DNA of 12,682 nucleotides from Bdellovibrio sp. (GTDB lineage Bacteria; Bdellovibrionota; Bdellovibrionia; Bdellovibrionales; Bdellovibrionaceae), in contig JAGIAF010000073.1 in assembly GCA_017745015.1 (NCBI GenBank), positions 1 to 12,682 on the forward strand, in the 5' to 3' direction. Position 1 is the stretch's first letter. Each line of letters begins with the position of its first letter. The position numbers and the translations under genes are program-made. Shown here one piece after another: positions 6,560 to 12,682 of the stretch. The notes under the pieces are model-generated. The model saw only the letters and a program-made list of their open reading frames with translations, searched no databases and was not told where the DNA came from.

Positions 6560-6590
6560 GCACCTCTGTTAGGCTTTTACTCAGAGGTGC
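6560..6590 (+). promoter_or_regulatory. Perfect 9-bp hairpin burying the desaturase ribosome binding site
   Basis: GCACCTCTG (6560-6568) and CAGAGGTGC (6582-6590) pair perfectly around a 13-base loop. The 3' arm contains AGAGG, the Shine-Dalgarno six bases before the ATG at 6594. The hairpin is followed by TTAATG, not a T tract, so it is not an intrinsic terminator of the preceding gene. It is best read as a translational control element, possibly temperature- or factor-responsive. Confidence 0.65.
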
Positions 6591-6593
6591 TTA

Positions 6594-7700
6594 ATGACCA
6601 AAAAACAAATTGAATGGCCAGTGGCTCTTTTTCTCACTCTGAATCCACTGATTACGCTCATTCTTATGCCGATCTATTTCTACACTCACGGCTTCGAATG
6701 GGGCATCGCTCTTTTCGCATTGATCTTCGCAGCTGCTACTAATCTCAGCATTACTGCGGGATATCATCGCCTTTTCTCTCACAAAAGTTATGACGCACAC
6801 CCTATCGCTAAGGCTTTGTTCCTTTTGGTAGGTGCATCAGCGTTCCAAGGCTCTTGTTTGAAATGGTCCTCAGACCATCGTCGTCACCACACACACATTG
6901 ATGGCGAAAAAGATCCTTACAACATCAATGAAGGCTTCTGGTACGCACACATGGGCTGGATGTTCTTTAAAGAATCTGTGGATCAAAAAATCCATGCTCC
7001 AGATCTTGAAAAAGACTGGATGGTAAAATTCCAAGATAAGTACTACGCGCCAATCGCGATCCTTACTGGCTTCGGTATTCCGACTCTTATTGGTTGGATG
7101 ATGGGTTCCGCATTGGGTGGTTTGGTTATCGGTGGCGGCTTGAGAATCTTTTTGACTCAACAGTCTACATTCTTCGTAAACTCTTTGTGCCATACTTTAG
7201 GCAAACAAACTTACTCAAAAGAGATCTCGGCTCGTGACTCTTGGTTCGTAGCGGTTCTAACTCACGGTGAGGGTTACCATAACTTCCACCATAAGTTCCA
7301 AATCGACTACCGCAACGGTATCAAGTGGTATCACTGGGATCCGACTAAATGGGTTATCAAAACTTTGAACATGATGGGCTTGGCTACTAAGCTTCGTCAG
7401 ATTTCAAATGTTGAGATTTTGAAAGCCCGCTTACAAGCTGAATCTGCTGAACTTAAAAAAGTAGGATTCGCAGAAGAGCACTTGCACGCGATGAAAGAGA
7501 AAATTATCGAAGCACAATCTAAAATTAAAAAGCTTCGTGACGACTACGAGCAATTCAAATTGGATGCAGTTAAGAAGCGCGAAGAACTGAAAGAGGCTTA
7601 CGATCACAAGCTTGTGCAATTGAAGCATGACATGGAAGTGGCCCACCTTGAATTCCAAGTTGGAATGAAGTTGTGGAAGATGCACCTGCGCTCGATCTAG
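6594..7700 (+). CDS. Acyl-CoA/acyl-lipid delta-9-type fatty acid desaturase with C-terminal coiled coil
   Basis: An integral-membrane di-iron desaturase that would introduce a double bond into acyl chains and so tune membrane fluidity. The three His boxes are present: HRLFSH (58-63), HRRHH (95-99) and HNFHH (229-233, within GEGYHNFHH). H200 in NSLCHTLG, a further metal ligand in the stearoyl-CoA desaturase family, is also present, as is YHWDPTKW (246-253). Hydrophobic segments lie at about 9-30, 36-56, 72-85 and 152-182. The catalytic unit ends near residue 265; about 95 residues follow (270-365), rich in Lys, Glu, Leu and Ala with heptad-like spacing (LKARLQAESAELKK, KIKKLRDDYEQFKLDAVKKREELKE), predicted as a coiled coil. 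Such a tail is not part of the usual desaturase. The ATG at 6594 has AGAGG at ideal spacing, but it is enclosed in a hairpin. A strong terminator follows. Confidence 0.93.
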   Translation: MTKKQIEWPVALFLTLNPLITLILMPIYFYTHGFEWGIALFALIFAAATNLSITAGYHRLFSHKSYDAHPIAKALFLLVGASAFQGSCLKWSSDHRRHHTHIDGEKDPYNINEGFWYAHMGWMFFKESVDQKIHAPDLEKDWMVKFQDKYYAPIAILTGFGIPTLIGWMMGSALGGLVIGGGLRIFLTQQSTFFVNSLCHTLGKQTYSKEISARDSWFVAVLTHGEGYHNFHHKFQIDYRNGIKWYHWDPTKWVIKTLNMMGLATKLRQISNVEILKARLQAESAELKKVGFAEEHLHAMKEKIIEAQSKIKKLRDDYEQFKLDAVKKREELKEAYDHKLVQLKHDMEVAHLEFQVGMKLWKMHLRSI

Positions 7701-7722
7701 ACCGGACATAAATTCGATTTTC

Positions 7723-7755
7723 AAAGGGCTGGCGGAAACGTCAGCCCTTTTTTTT
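7723..7755 (+). terminator. Strong intrinsic terminator after the desaturase gene
   Basis: AAAGGGCTG (7723-7731) pairs with CAGCCCTTT (7742-7750). The stem continues inward with G-T, C-G and G-C pairs to a GAAA tetraloop (7735-7738), 12 pairs in all. Eight Ts run from 7748 to 7755. It ends 22-55 bp past the desaturase stop and insulates the downstream signalling unit. Confidence 0.95.
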
Positions 7756-7829
7756 GCAATGAACTGGACTTTAGCCCCTTTCGGGCCCACGTCGTTAGTC
7801 TGGGAAAAATCCAAATGAACAATTGTATA

Positions 7830-7856
7830 TAAACTCTGTTTCCAAAAAGTCGATAA
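7830..7856 (+). promoter_or_regulatory. Near-consensus sigma-28 (FliA) promoter for the PilZ-methyltransferase/cyclase unit
   Basis: TAAA (7830-7833), then exactly 15 bases, then GTCGATAA (7849-7856). The enterobacterial FliA consensus is TAAA-N15-GCCGATAA, so 11 of 12 defined bases match and the spacing is exact. Transcription would start near 7863, about 35 bases before the ATG at 7898 and beyond the upstream terminator. The TATAAA overlapping the -35 could instead be a sigma-70 -10, but it has no good -35 partner. Confidence 0.6.
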
Positions 7857-7897
7857 GAGAAACGCTTAGTTTTAATTCAACATTTCTAGGAGTTTTC

Positions 7898-9361
7898 ATG
7901 AGTCAGAATGCGATGAAGCAAGAGTTCTTTAATATCGACGAGAAAAACCGCAAAAAAGTTATCCGCCAAGATCGCATGGATCTTGAACCCAACTCGTGCT
8001 TTGTCAACTTCAACGGCCATCAGTTTGAAGTCATGAACATCAGCAGCTTCGGTTGTGCCGTCCTGGTTTCTGCAACTGAGTTCCCGACTATGAAAGAGTA
8101 TTTCGAAAAAAATCCTCACGCGGAAGCGGACGTATTCTACAAACAAACGCAAACTCAACACGTATCCCTTCGCTGGGCTCGCGCCGTACAACACTCGAAA
8201 TCCGTTACAGGCGAAATGATTGTGGGCTTTGAGGTGATGGGTGAGCCTCTTAAGGTTGAGCGTATAAAGGCTTTGGAAGTCTCTTCTGAAGTTATTAAAG
8301 ATCAAACGACTTATGCAATGGAGTTGGCACAACTTCCAGCTGAATTTAAAACTTTCGTTTACGAAATGAAAGACTGGTTGGAAAAACTAAAAACTCGCAT
8401 CGACAAACTTGAAGCAGAAGCTCCAGTTGATAACTGGAAAGAAGCTCAAGACTATAAACTGACGATCGCGGAAAGCATCTCTGATTATTTGGGTGCGACG
8501 ATTCCAGTATCTTACGCCAAGATTCCAGTTCTTGTGAAAGGCTTCAATCCAGACCAAATCAAGTGGGCGACTGCATTTGCTCGTGAACAAGTGGGCCACC
8601 TAGTTTACGGTGCTCCGTTTGCAAGCCGCGCTTATTTTAAGCCTCGTGGTTATGCCGGTGACTATGAAATGATGAATCACCTTTACCGTGATGAGTTGGT
8701 AGGTAAAACTTTGTTCGATCAATGCATGCACAAATACTTCATCGATGAGCCAGCCGGTGCAGCGGTAAAAAACCGTGGTCAGTACTTGTTTGAAAAGATC
8801 TCGCAACTTTTCCATGCAACTCCTGCAAAGCAACCGATGAAAATTCTTTCTATCGCCAGCGGTCCAGCGATGGAGCAACAATTGTTCCTGCAAAATGGTT
8901 CGGAGTTCTTCGGCCGCCCTGCTGAGTTCACTTGCTTGGATCAAGACGAAGAATCATTGAAGCACGCGCAACGCCAACTTCAATCAATCGATCGTTTTGT
9001 GAAATCGGGCTTCAACTTCAAATTCAACAATATGGCAATTCGTAACGTGATCGCGGCAGGCTGCCCAGAGAAAGATTATGACATGATCTACTCTGCAGGC
9101 TTGTTTGACTATTTCACTGAGCCTGTGGCACAAATGGCCGCTCAAAAAATGTTGGATGCTGTTAAGCCTGGTGGTCGCGTAATCATTGGTAACTTTTCTA
9201 AAGACAACCCTTGTGTTCCATTCATGGAGTTGATCTTGGATTGGCATTTGATCTACCGATCTGAAGAAGATCTTTTGAGAATCTTCAAAGGCATGGGCTC
9301 TAAAATTTGGGTTGAAAAAGAACCGTTGGGCGTTAACTTGTTCGTTGTTATCCAAAAATAA
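7898..9361 (+). CDS. PilZ-like domain fused to class I SAM methyltransferase (PhcB-like group)
   Basis: A 487-residue cytosolic protein. The N-terminal ~125 residues look like PilZ: basic RKKVIRQDR (18-26), close to but not exactly RxxxR, then NISSFG (47-52), matching (D/N)xSxxG, so c-di-GMP binding is plausible. A helical, charged linker follows (130-235). The C-terminal half carries FKPRGYAGDYEMMN (247-260), methyltransferase motif I ILSIASGPAMEQ (316-327), acidic CLDQDEE (346-352), IYSAGLFDYF (397-406) and GGRVIIGNFS (425-434). The PRGYAGDY signature recalls proteins annotated as 3-hydroxypalmitic acid methyl ester synthases (PhcB-like); substrate assignment is inference. The ATG at 7898 is chosen because TAGGAG lies six bases upstream; an in-frame ATG at 7823 lacks one and precedes the predicted transcription start. 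The cyclase gene follows after 12 bases, so the two are cotranscribed. Confidence 0.85.
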   Translation: MSQNAMKQEFFNIDEKNRKKVIRQDRMDLEPNSCFVNFNGHQFEVMNISSFGCAVLVSATEFPTMKEYFEKNPHAEADVFYKQTQTQHVSLRWARAVQHSKSVTGEMIVGFEVMGEPLKVERIKALEVSSEVIKDQTTYAMELAQLPAEFKTFVYEMKDWLEKLKTRIDKLEAEAPVDNWKEAQDYKLTIAESISDYLGATIPVSYAKIPVLVKGFNPDQIKWATAFAREQVGHLVYGAPFASRAYFKPRGYAGDYEMMNHLYRDELVGKTLFDQCMHKYFIDEPAGAAVKNRGQYLFEKISQLFHATPAKQPMKILSIASGPAMEQQLFLQNGSEFFGRPAEFTCLDQDEESLKHAQRQLQSIDRFVKSGFNFKFNNMAIRNVIAAGCPEKDYDMIYSAGLFDYFTEPVAQMAAQKMLDAVKPGGRVIIGNFSKDNPCVPFMELILDWHLIYRSEEDLLRIFKGMGSKIWVEKEPLGVNLFVVIQK

Positions 9362-9373
9362 TAGAGGTTTACC

Positions 9374-10819
9374 TTGTATCCAGGTACGGAGATCACTTCG
9401 ACTCAGATGCGTGAGTTTGAAGTGAACGAAGAAATTAAATCTGTCTTGAAAGTAGTGGCCAACTGGATGGCTGTGCCACTCTTTTTGGCCTTTTGGGTGG
9501 CAGATTTAATTTACGTACCGCAACTCAAGTGGCAGTTCCTAGCACTCCGCCTGACTATTATTCCCGTTTGCTTTACTGCGAAATATTTAATTGATAAAGA
9601 ACAGATTCCCTTAAATTCGCAATCCATCGCAATGCTTTATGCAGGCCTGGTGGCTTTACCAATCAATATTATGATTGCGTTGGTTCCCGACGTAACGACT
9701 GGTTATTATGCAGGTTTAAATCTGATCGCCCTCGGCGGACTGTCATTTATTCCGTTCACCTTGAATTTCTTCGCGCTCACAACGGGCGCTATTTATTTGC
9801 CATATTTCGCAATTGTGATTTATCGCGCTCATACTGCTAAAGACTTCTGGGGCCTCGCAGTGAATTCATTTTTCATTGTGGGCTCTATCGTTATTTGTTT
9901 CTTGATCCGTTTTTTCAATGAACAACTGCGTCTGCGCGAGATTAACAGCCGTTTGGCATTGAAAGCCGAAATTGCCAATCGCGATAATGTAATTAAAGCG
10001 AAAACAGATGAAGCTGTTCGTTTAAATACCCTTTCCACTCAATTCAGCCCTCAAGTGGTGCAAGCCATTCGCGACGGCCGTGTAGACTTGGAAAAGGGTG
10101 TTCGTCGCGCACAGATCTGTGCGATCTTTGTCGACATTGTTGGTTCCACGGAACGCGTTGTACGCTTGGATCAATCGAAAGTTGATATTGTTCTCGCTCG
10201 CTTCATGGATACCGTGGTTTCGATTTTCCTCAAATACGATCTGACGATTGATAAGTTCCAAGGTGATGGCATTTTGGCGTTCGCCAACGATCCAATTCGC
10301 TATGGAGACTTTGTTCAGCGTACGTGCTTAGCGGCCCTGGAAATCCGCGAAGCTCTTCGCCAAGACCGCGAGTTCTATCTTTTGAACTGGAAAAAAGAAA
10401 TGCAAATCCGCATTGGTATTTCTGCGGGTTACGCAAACGTCGGTTTCTACGGAAACAAAAAATTCTTCCGTTCTTATACGGCGATTGGCGCCCCATTACC
10501 GTTTGCTTCCCGTCTAACGAATCTTGCAGCTCCAGATCAAATCTTGATCGATTCTGATATCGCGCAAGCCGTAGAGCTCGAAGGCTTCAACTTGCGAAGT
10601 ATCGGTGAAAGAGTCATCAAAGGCTTTGAGGACGATCAGCATATCATTTTTGAATTGATCCATGCACCGCTGACTAAACAAGAGGCGTCTCCAAATGCGG
10701 CGACCTGCCCTCACTGCCCGGATTCTATCCTTTATCTAGATACAAATGACCAAGGCATCTTCGTGATGAAGTGCCGCCAATGTGGTCACGAAAAATCAGA
10801 TATGAATGCGATTGCATAA
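9374..10819 (+). CDS. Six-TM class III adenylate/guanylate cyclase with C-terminal zinc ribbon
   Basis: A 481-residue membrane protein. Six hydrophobic helices lie at about 31-48, 54-72, 86-104, 111-131, 134-150 and 160-180. They are followed by a helical linker (183-240, ending in the FSPQVVQAIRDG element) and a class III catalytic domain. Visible residues: metal-binding D254 (FVDIVGS) and D298 (KFQGDG), purine-selecting K294, Thr369 at the second purine-selecting position (adenylate-type, class IIIb) and transition-state Arg380. The usual Asn two turns before that Arg aligns with Pro376. The tail has CPHC (445-448) and CRQC (467-470), a probable zinc ribbon not typical of cyclases. Translation starts at TTG 9374, with AGAGG six bases upstream; the first in-frame ATG (codon 12) has no site. 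It lies 12 bp after the PilZ-methyltransferase stop, in one operon. Confidence 0.9.
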   Translation: MYPGTEITSTQMREFEVNEEIKSVLKVVANWMAVPLFLAFWVADLIYVPQLKWQFLALRLTIIPVCFTAKYLIDKEQIPLNSQSIAMLYAGLVALPINIMIALVPDVTTGYYAGLNLIALGGLSFIPFTLNFFALTTGAIYLPYFAIVIYRAHTAKDFWGLAVNSFFIVGSIVICFLIRFFNEQLRLREINSRLALKAEIANRDNVIKAKTDEAVRLNTLSTQFSPQVVQAIRDGRVDLEKGVRRAQICAIFVDIVGSTERVVRLDQSKVDIVLARFMDTVVSIFLKYDLTIDKFQGDGILAFANDPIRYGDFVQRTCLAALEIREALRQDREFYLLNWKKEMQIRIGISAGYANVGFYGNKKFFRSYTAIGAPLPFASRLTNLAAPDQILIDSDIAQAVELEGFNLRSIGERVIKGFEDDQHIIFELIHAPLTKQEASPNAATCPHCPDSILYLDTNDQGIFVMKCRQCGHEKSDMNAIA

Positions 10820-10844
10820 CAATCTACGTCACCCGTGCGATTCG

Positions 10845-10857
10845 TCTCATAATGAGA
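10845..10857. promoter_or_regulatory. TCTCAT-A-ATGAGA dyad, possible enhancer-binding site
   Basis: Perfect 6-bp arms with a one-base centre, about 76 bp upstream of the predicted sigma-54 start at 10927. A sigma-54 activator site could lie at this distance. No loop is long enough for an RNA hairpin, so a protein-binding site is likelier. It lies in the 125-bp gap 10820-10944. Confidence 0.4.
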
Positions 10858-10900
10858 TGGAATTTCCCGTGGTAACTCATTGATATCACTGAAAGCCGGT

Positions 10901-10916
10901 TGGCAACAGTATTGCT
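10901..10916 (+). promoter_or_regulatory. Sigma-54-type promoter (-24/-12) for the transglycosylase-like gene
   Basis: TGGCAAC-AGTA-TTGCT matches TGGCACG-N4-TTGCW at 10 of 12 defined positions. The invariant GG (10902-10903) and GC (10914-10915) are separated by exactly 10 bases. The start would be near 10927, leaving an 18-base leader that contains the AGGAGG ribosome binding site. A sigma-54 activator gene lies in this window. Confidence 0.6.
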
Positions 10917-10944
10917 CCTCTGAAAACTGAGGAGGAATCAACTG

Positions 10945-12315
10945 ATGAAGCCTTTTGCACACACACTATTACGACTGTCATTGCTCGGTACTGCCGGTGC
11001 ACTAGTAATGGGTACTTCGTATCCATCACCAATTTCATCTATTGAATTGGCGTCTACACGCACGATTGTTGCTGCCAAGGTTGCAAGCAAATCCCTACCT
11101 AAAGCAAATGCTGCCAAGAAGACTATTACTCCATTTAAAGCCGCAGCTGCAAAGCCTACAGAGCCTAATACTTCTATTGAGGAAAGCGCTGTTCAAAAAC
11201 TTGCAAAGATTCAAAACGTTGCAGCTCTTCTTGCGGGCTCCAAGAAAGACACCAGTTCAGTCGCAAACTGCGCTGAATGTACAACGGCGGCAGCAGTCGC
11301 TGAATTGCGCTATAACGCTTGCTCTGAGCGTGATAGCTATCTTGAGAAAGAACTGGAAAAGAAATCCAAAGAAAACACAATCTTGGGAAATCTTGTTCGC
11401 ACTTCAGTAGGTACTAAATCTATTATCAAGCCGGTTTGTATTGAAACAGCGATGCTTGCGCAATCAGCTCAATCTGGAAAAGTCGTAGACTATAAAACTT
11501 GTGATGGTAAAAAAGCTCAAAAAGCCACAGCTCGTCCGTGCATTAGTGAGAACTATTTCTCATTGGTTAACAACAGCTTCGACTTGGTTTCTCGTTGTAT
11601 GAAAGGTTTCATCGGCGAAGGCGAATCAAAAGCCGCTCAACTGCTCAATATTCGCGCTGCTTACGGTATGATTTTAGTTGAATCAGGTTTCCATATCAAC
11701 ATCGCAAGTAAAACCGGCGCTGGGGGCATCGGTCAGTTCACCCCTGTTGCTATCACCGCAGTTAACAAAGATATCGAATCCGTCAGAACTTACTTGGCGG
11801 CAAAAGATAACGTTCAATGCACAAAGCTTGTTGATGAATTCCTGCAAGGTGATACACCGATGAAAGCTATCAACGGCAACGTGTGCGAAAGAATCTCTAT
11901 TTCTAACGGCAACCCTGTTACAAATATGATCTACACATACGCAGCGTTGAGAGATGCCAAGGACTACTTTGACGAGACTGTTTTCCAAGATGAAAAACTG
12001 TCTAAGAAATTCGCGCTTTCAGCAGATGACTTGGCGAAGGTGAAACGCGCTTTGATGATCTGGTCTCACAATACCGGTCAAGCGGGTTTGAAAACACCTT
12101 TGACGAAACTTCTTACGACGAAGTATGCAAAAGCCAAAGTGACGAATGCTGATAAGTTTCTTTCTGAACTAAAAACTTATGCTTACGATTATCCTAACAA
12201 AGGCAACTCAGGTTCAAAAGCACGCCGTCAAGAGACTTCCCGTTATTACGCTAAGATTGAAGATCGCATGCAAAAAGTTGAAGAGAATGCCGCAGGTGGA
12301 TCATGCTTAAACTAA
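10945..12315 (+). CDS. Secreted lytic-transglycosylase-like (SLT-fold) protein
   Basis: A 456-residue exported protein. The N-terminus MKPFAHTLLRLSLLGTAGALVMG is a signal peptide. A low-complexity Ala/Lys/Pro/Thr stretch (about 38-75) follows, then a Cys-containing charged helical region (108-145). Residues about 235-275 match the core of SLT transglycosylases: VESGFHINIASKTGAGGIGQFTP, with E246 as the candidate catalytic acid (ESGF) and GIGQ (261-264) as the GLMQ-type motif. Later GNPVTNMIYTYAALRDAKDYF and MIWSHNTGQAG resemble the repeated helices and YN-G elements. Such enzymes cleave the MurNAc-GlcNAc bond in peptidoglycan. About eight cysteines suggest periplasmic disulfides. AGGAGG lies nine bases before the ATG. 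Its stop overlaps the start of the next gene by 13 bases. The activity call is an inference from motifs. Confidence 0.82.
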   Translation: MKPFAHTLLRLSLLGTAGALVMGTSYPSPISSIELASTRTIVAAKVASKSLPKANAAKKTITPFKAAAAKPTEPNTSIEESAVQKLAKIQNVAALLAGSKKDTSSVANCAECTTAAAVAELRYNACSERDSYLEKELEKKSKENTILGNLVRTSVGTKSIIKPVCIETAMLAQSAQSGKVVDYKTCDGKKAQKATARPCISENYFSLVNNSFDLVSRCMKGFIGEGESKAAQLLNIRAAYGMILVESGFHINIASKTGAGGIGQFTPVAITAVNKDIESVRTYLAAKDNVQCTKLVDEFLQGDTPMKAINGNVCERISISNGNPVTNMIYTYAALRDAKDYFDETVFQDEKLSKKFALSADDLAKVKRALMIWSHNTGQAGLKTPLTKLLTTKYAKAKVTNADKFLSELKTYAYDYPNKGNSGSKARRQETSRYYAKIEDRMQKVEENAAGGSCLN

Positions 12316-12682
12316 AAATTGCTATTCTAACTACCCTTCTTATGTCCCCGCTTTTCGCCTTTGCTTTAAGCGACGGTTACTCTGTGAACTTAGTTGAAAA
12401 ATCAATTGCTGCGATCGAAAGCACAAGCAATCGGACAGCAAAAATCAACTTGGCTCGCGAGTTAAAGTCCCTGGTGATTCAAAGAGCTGAACAAATCGGC
12501 GATGCCAGCCTGAAGAACCCCTCTTACGATGCAGAATCTACTGAATTAACTGACCTTATTGTTGCCTTGGACCGCGCCACTCTTAAAACGGGCACGCAAA
12601 AAGAATGCGAAAAATCATTCCATGGTCTTTTAACGGATGCGCAAATTGAAGACTACGAAAAAATTGAGGCCATGGGGTGGAC
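12303..12682 (+). CDS. Small secreted protein of unknown function, cut by the right edge
   Basis: The frame starts at ATG 12303, inside the last 13 bases of the transglycosylase-like gene, and is open to the window end (126 residues seen). AGGTGGA lies two to eight bases upstream, within the preceding gene, so the pair is translationally coupled. MLKLKIAILTTLLMSPLFAFA is a clear Sec signal peptide. The mature part is helical and charged (VEKSIAAIESTSNRTAKINLARELKSL, TDLIVALDRATLK), with one Cys near residue 106 (QKECEKSF). No domain is recognised. The overlap suggests it works with the exported transglycosylase-like protein, perhaps as a partner or inhibitor; this is inference. Confidence 0.8.
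   Translation, partial: MLKLKIAILTTLLMSPLFAFALSDGYSVNLVEKSIAAIESTSNRTAKINLARELKSLVIQRAEQIGDASLKNPSYDAESTELTDLIVALDRATLKTGTQKECEKSFHGLLTDAQIEDYEKIEAMGW

Noticed and set aside
6560..6590. Desaturase leader hairpin as the terminator of the beta-barrel gene
   Set aside because: The stem is good but is followed by TTAATGACC, without a T tract.
7823..7897. 25-codon N-terminal extension of the PilZ-methyltransferase protein
   Set aside because: The upstream ATG lacks a ribosome binding site and lies before the predicted sigma-28 start, whereas ATG 7898 has TAGGAG at good spacing.
7886..8332. 148-codon minus-strand frame and others opposite the PilZ-methyltransferase gene
   Set aside because: Shadow of a strongly supported gene; no start signal or domain.
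10915..10934. Hairpin CTCCTC/GAGGAG covering the transglycosylase-like gene's ribosome binding site
   Set aside because: The 6-bp stem is real, but its left arm overlaps the -12 element of the sigma-54 promoter. If that promoter is used, the left arm is not transcribed, so I do not list it as an RNA element.

Overview
The window reads as chromosomal DNA of a Bdellovibrio-like predatory deltaproteobacterium (Bdellovibrionota). This rests on the style of the proteins: a receiver-less sigma-54 activator, a short RecO, a PilZ-methyltransferase fusion, a membrane class III cyclase, many lipoproteins and secreted proteins, and a lytic-transglycosylase-like secreted protein. Base composition is moderate. 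No database search was possible, so the taxonomic call is an inference. I see no rRNA, tRNA, CRISPR array, insertion sequence or phage module.

Left part (1-1803). A partial minus-strand lipoprotein gene with an ankyrin-like repeat runs off the left edge. Upstream of it, also on the minus strand, is a sigma-54-dependent activator gene (559-1614) that ends in a clear intrinsic terminator (504-542). Two near-identical 15-bp direct repeats sit between these genes. The 189-bp divergent region at 1615-1803 separates the activator from a XerC/D-type tyrosine recombinase. It holds two dyads and plausible back-to-back promoters.

Middle (1804-5924). The recombinase gene runs head-on into recO, and their stop codons overlap. 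recO is the last gene of an apparent three-gene minus-strand operon: 5795-4806 (a degenerate aminotransferase-like protein), 4805-3330 (a lipoprotein with a circularly permuted NlpC/P60, YiiX-like domain) and 3290-2691 (recO). The first two genes abut exactly (TAA then ATG). The recO start lies within a hairpin.

Right part (5925-12682, all plus strand). A small secreted, probably outer-membrane beta-barrel protein is followed by a delta-9-type fatty acid desaturase. The desaturase has a long C-terminal coiled coil, and its ribosome binding site is inside a perfect 9-bp hairpin. A strong terminator (7723-7755) closes this unit. Next comes a two-gene signalling unit behind a near-consensus sigma-28 (FliA) promoter: a PilZ-methyltransferase fusion resembling the 3-hydroxypalmitate-methyl-ester (PhcB-like) group, and a six-TM class III nucleotide cyclase with a C-terminal zinc ribbon. 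Last is a sigma-54-type promoter in front of a secreted lytic-transglycosylase-like protein, whose gene overlaps a small secreted protein cut off by the right edge.

The strongest candidates for something undescribed are three. One is the sigma-28-driven unit that joins PilZ (c-di-GMP), a methyltransferase and a nucleotide cyclase. The second is the repeated use of ribosome-binding-site hairpins. The third is a possible link between the local sigma-54 activator, the sigma-54 promoter at 10901-10916 and shared TCTCA/TGAGA dyads.
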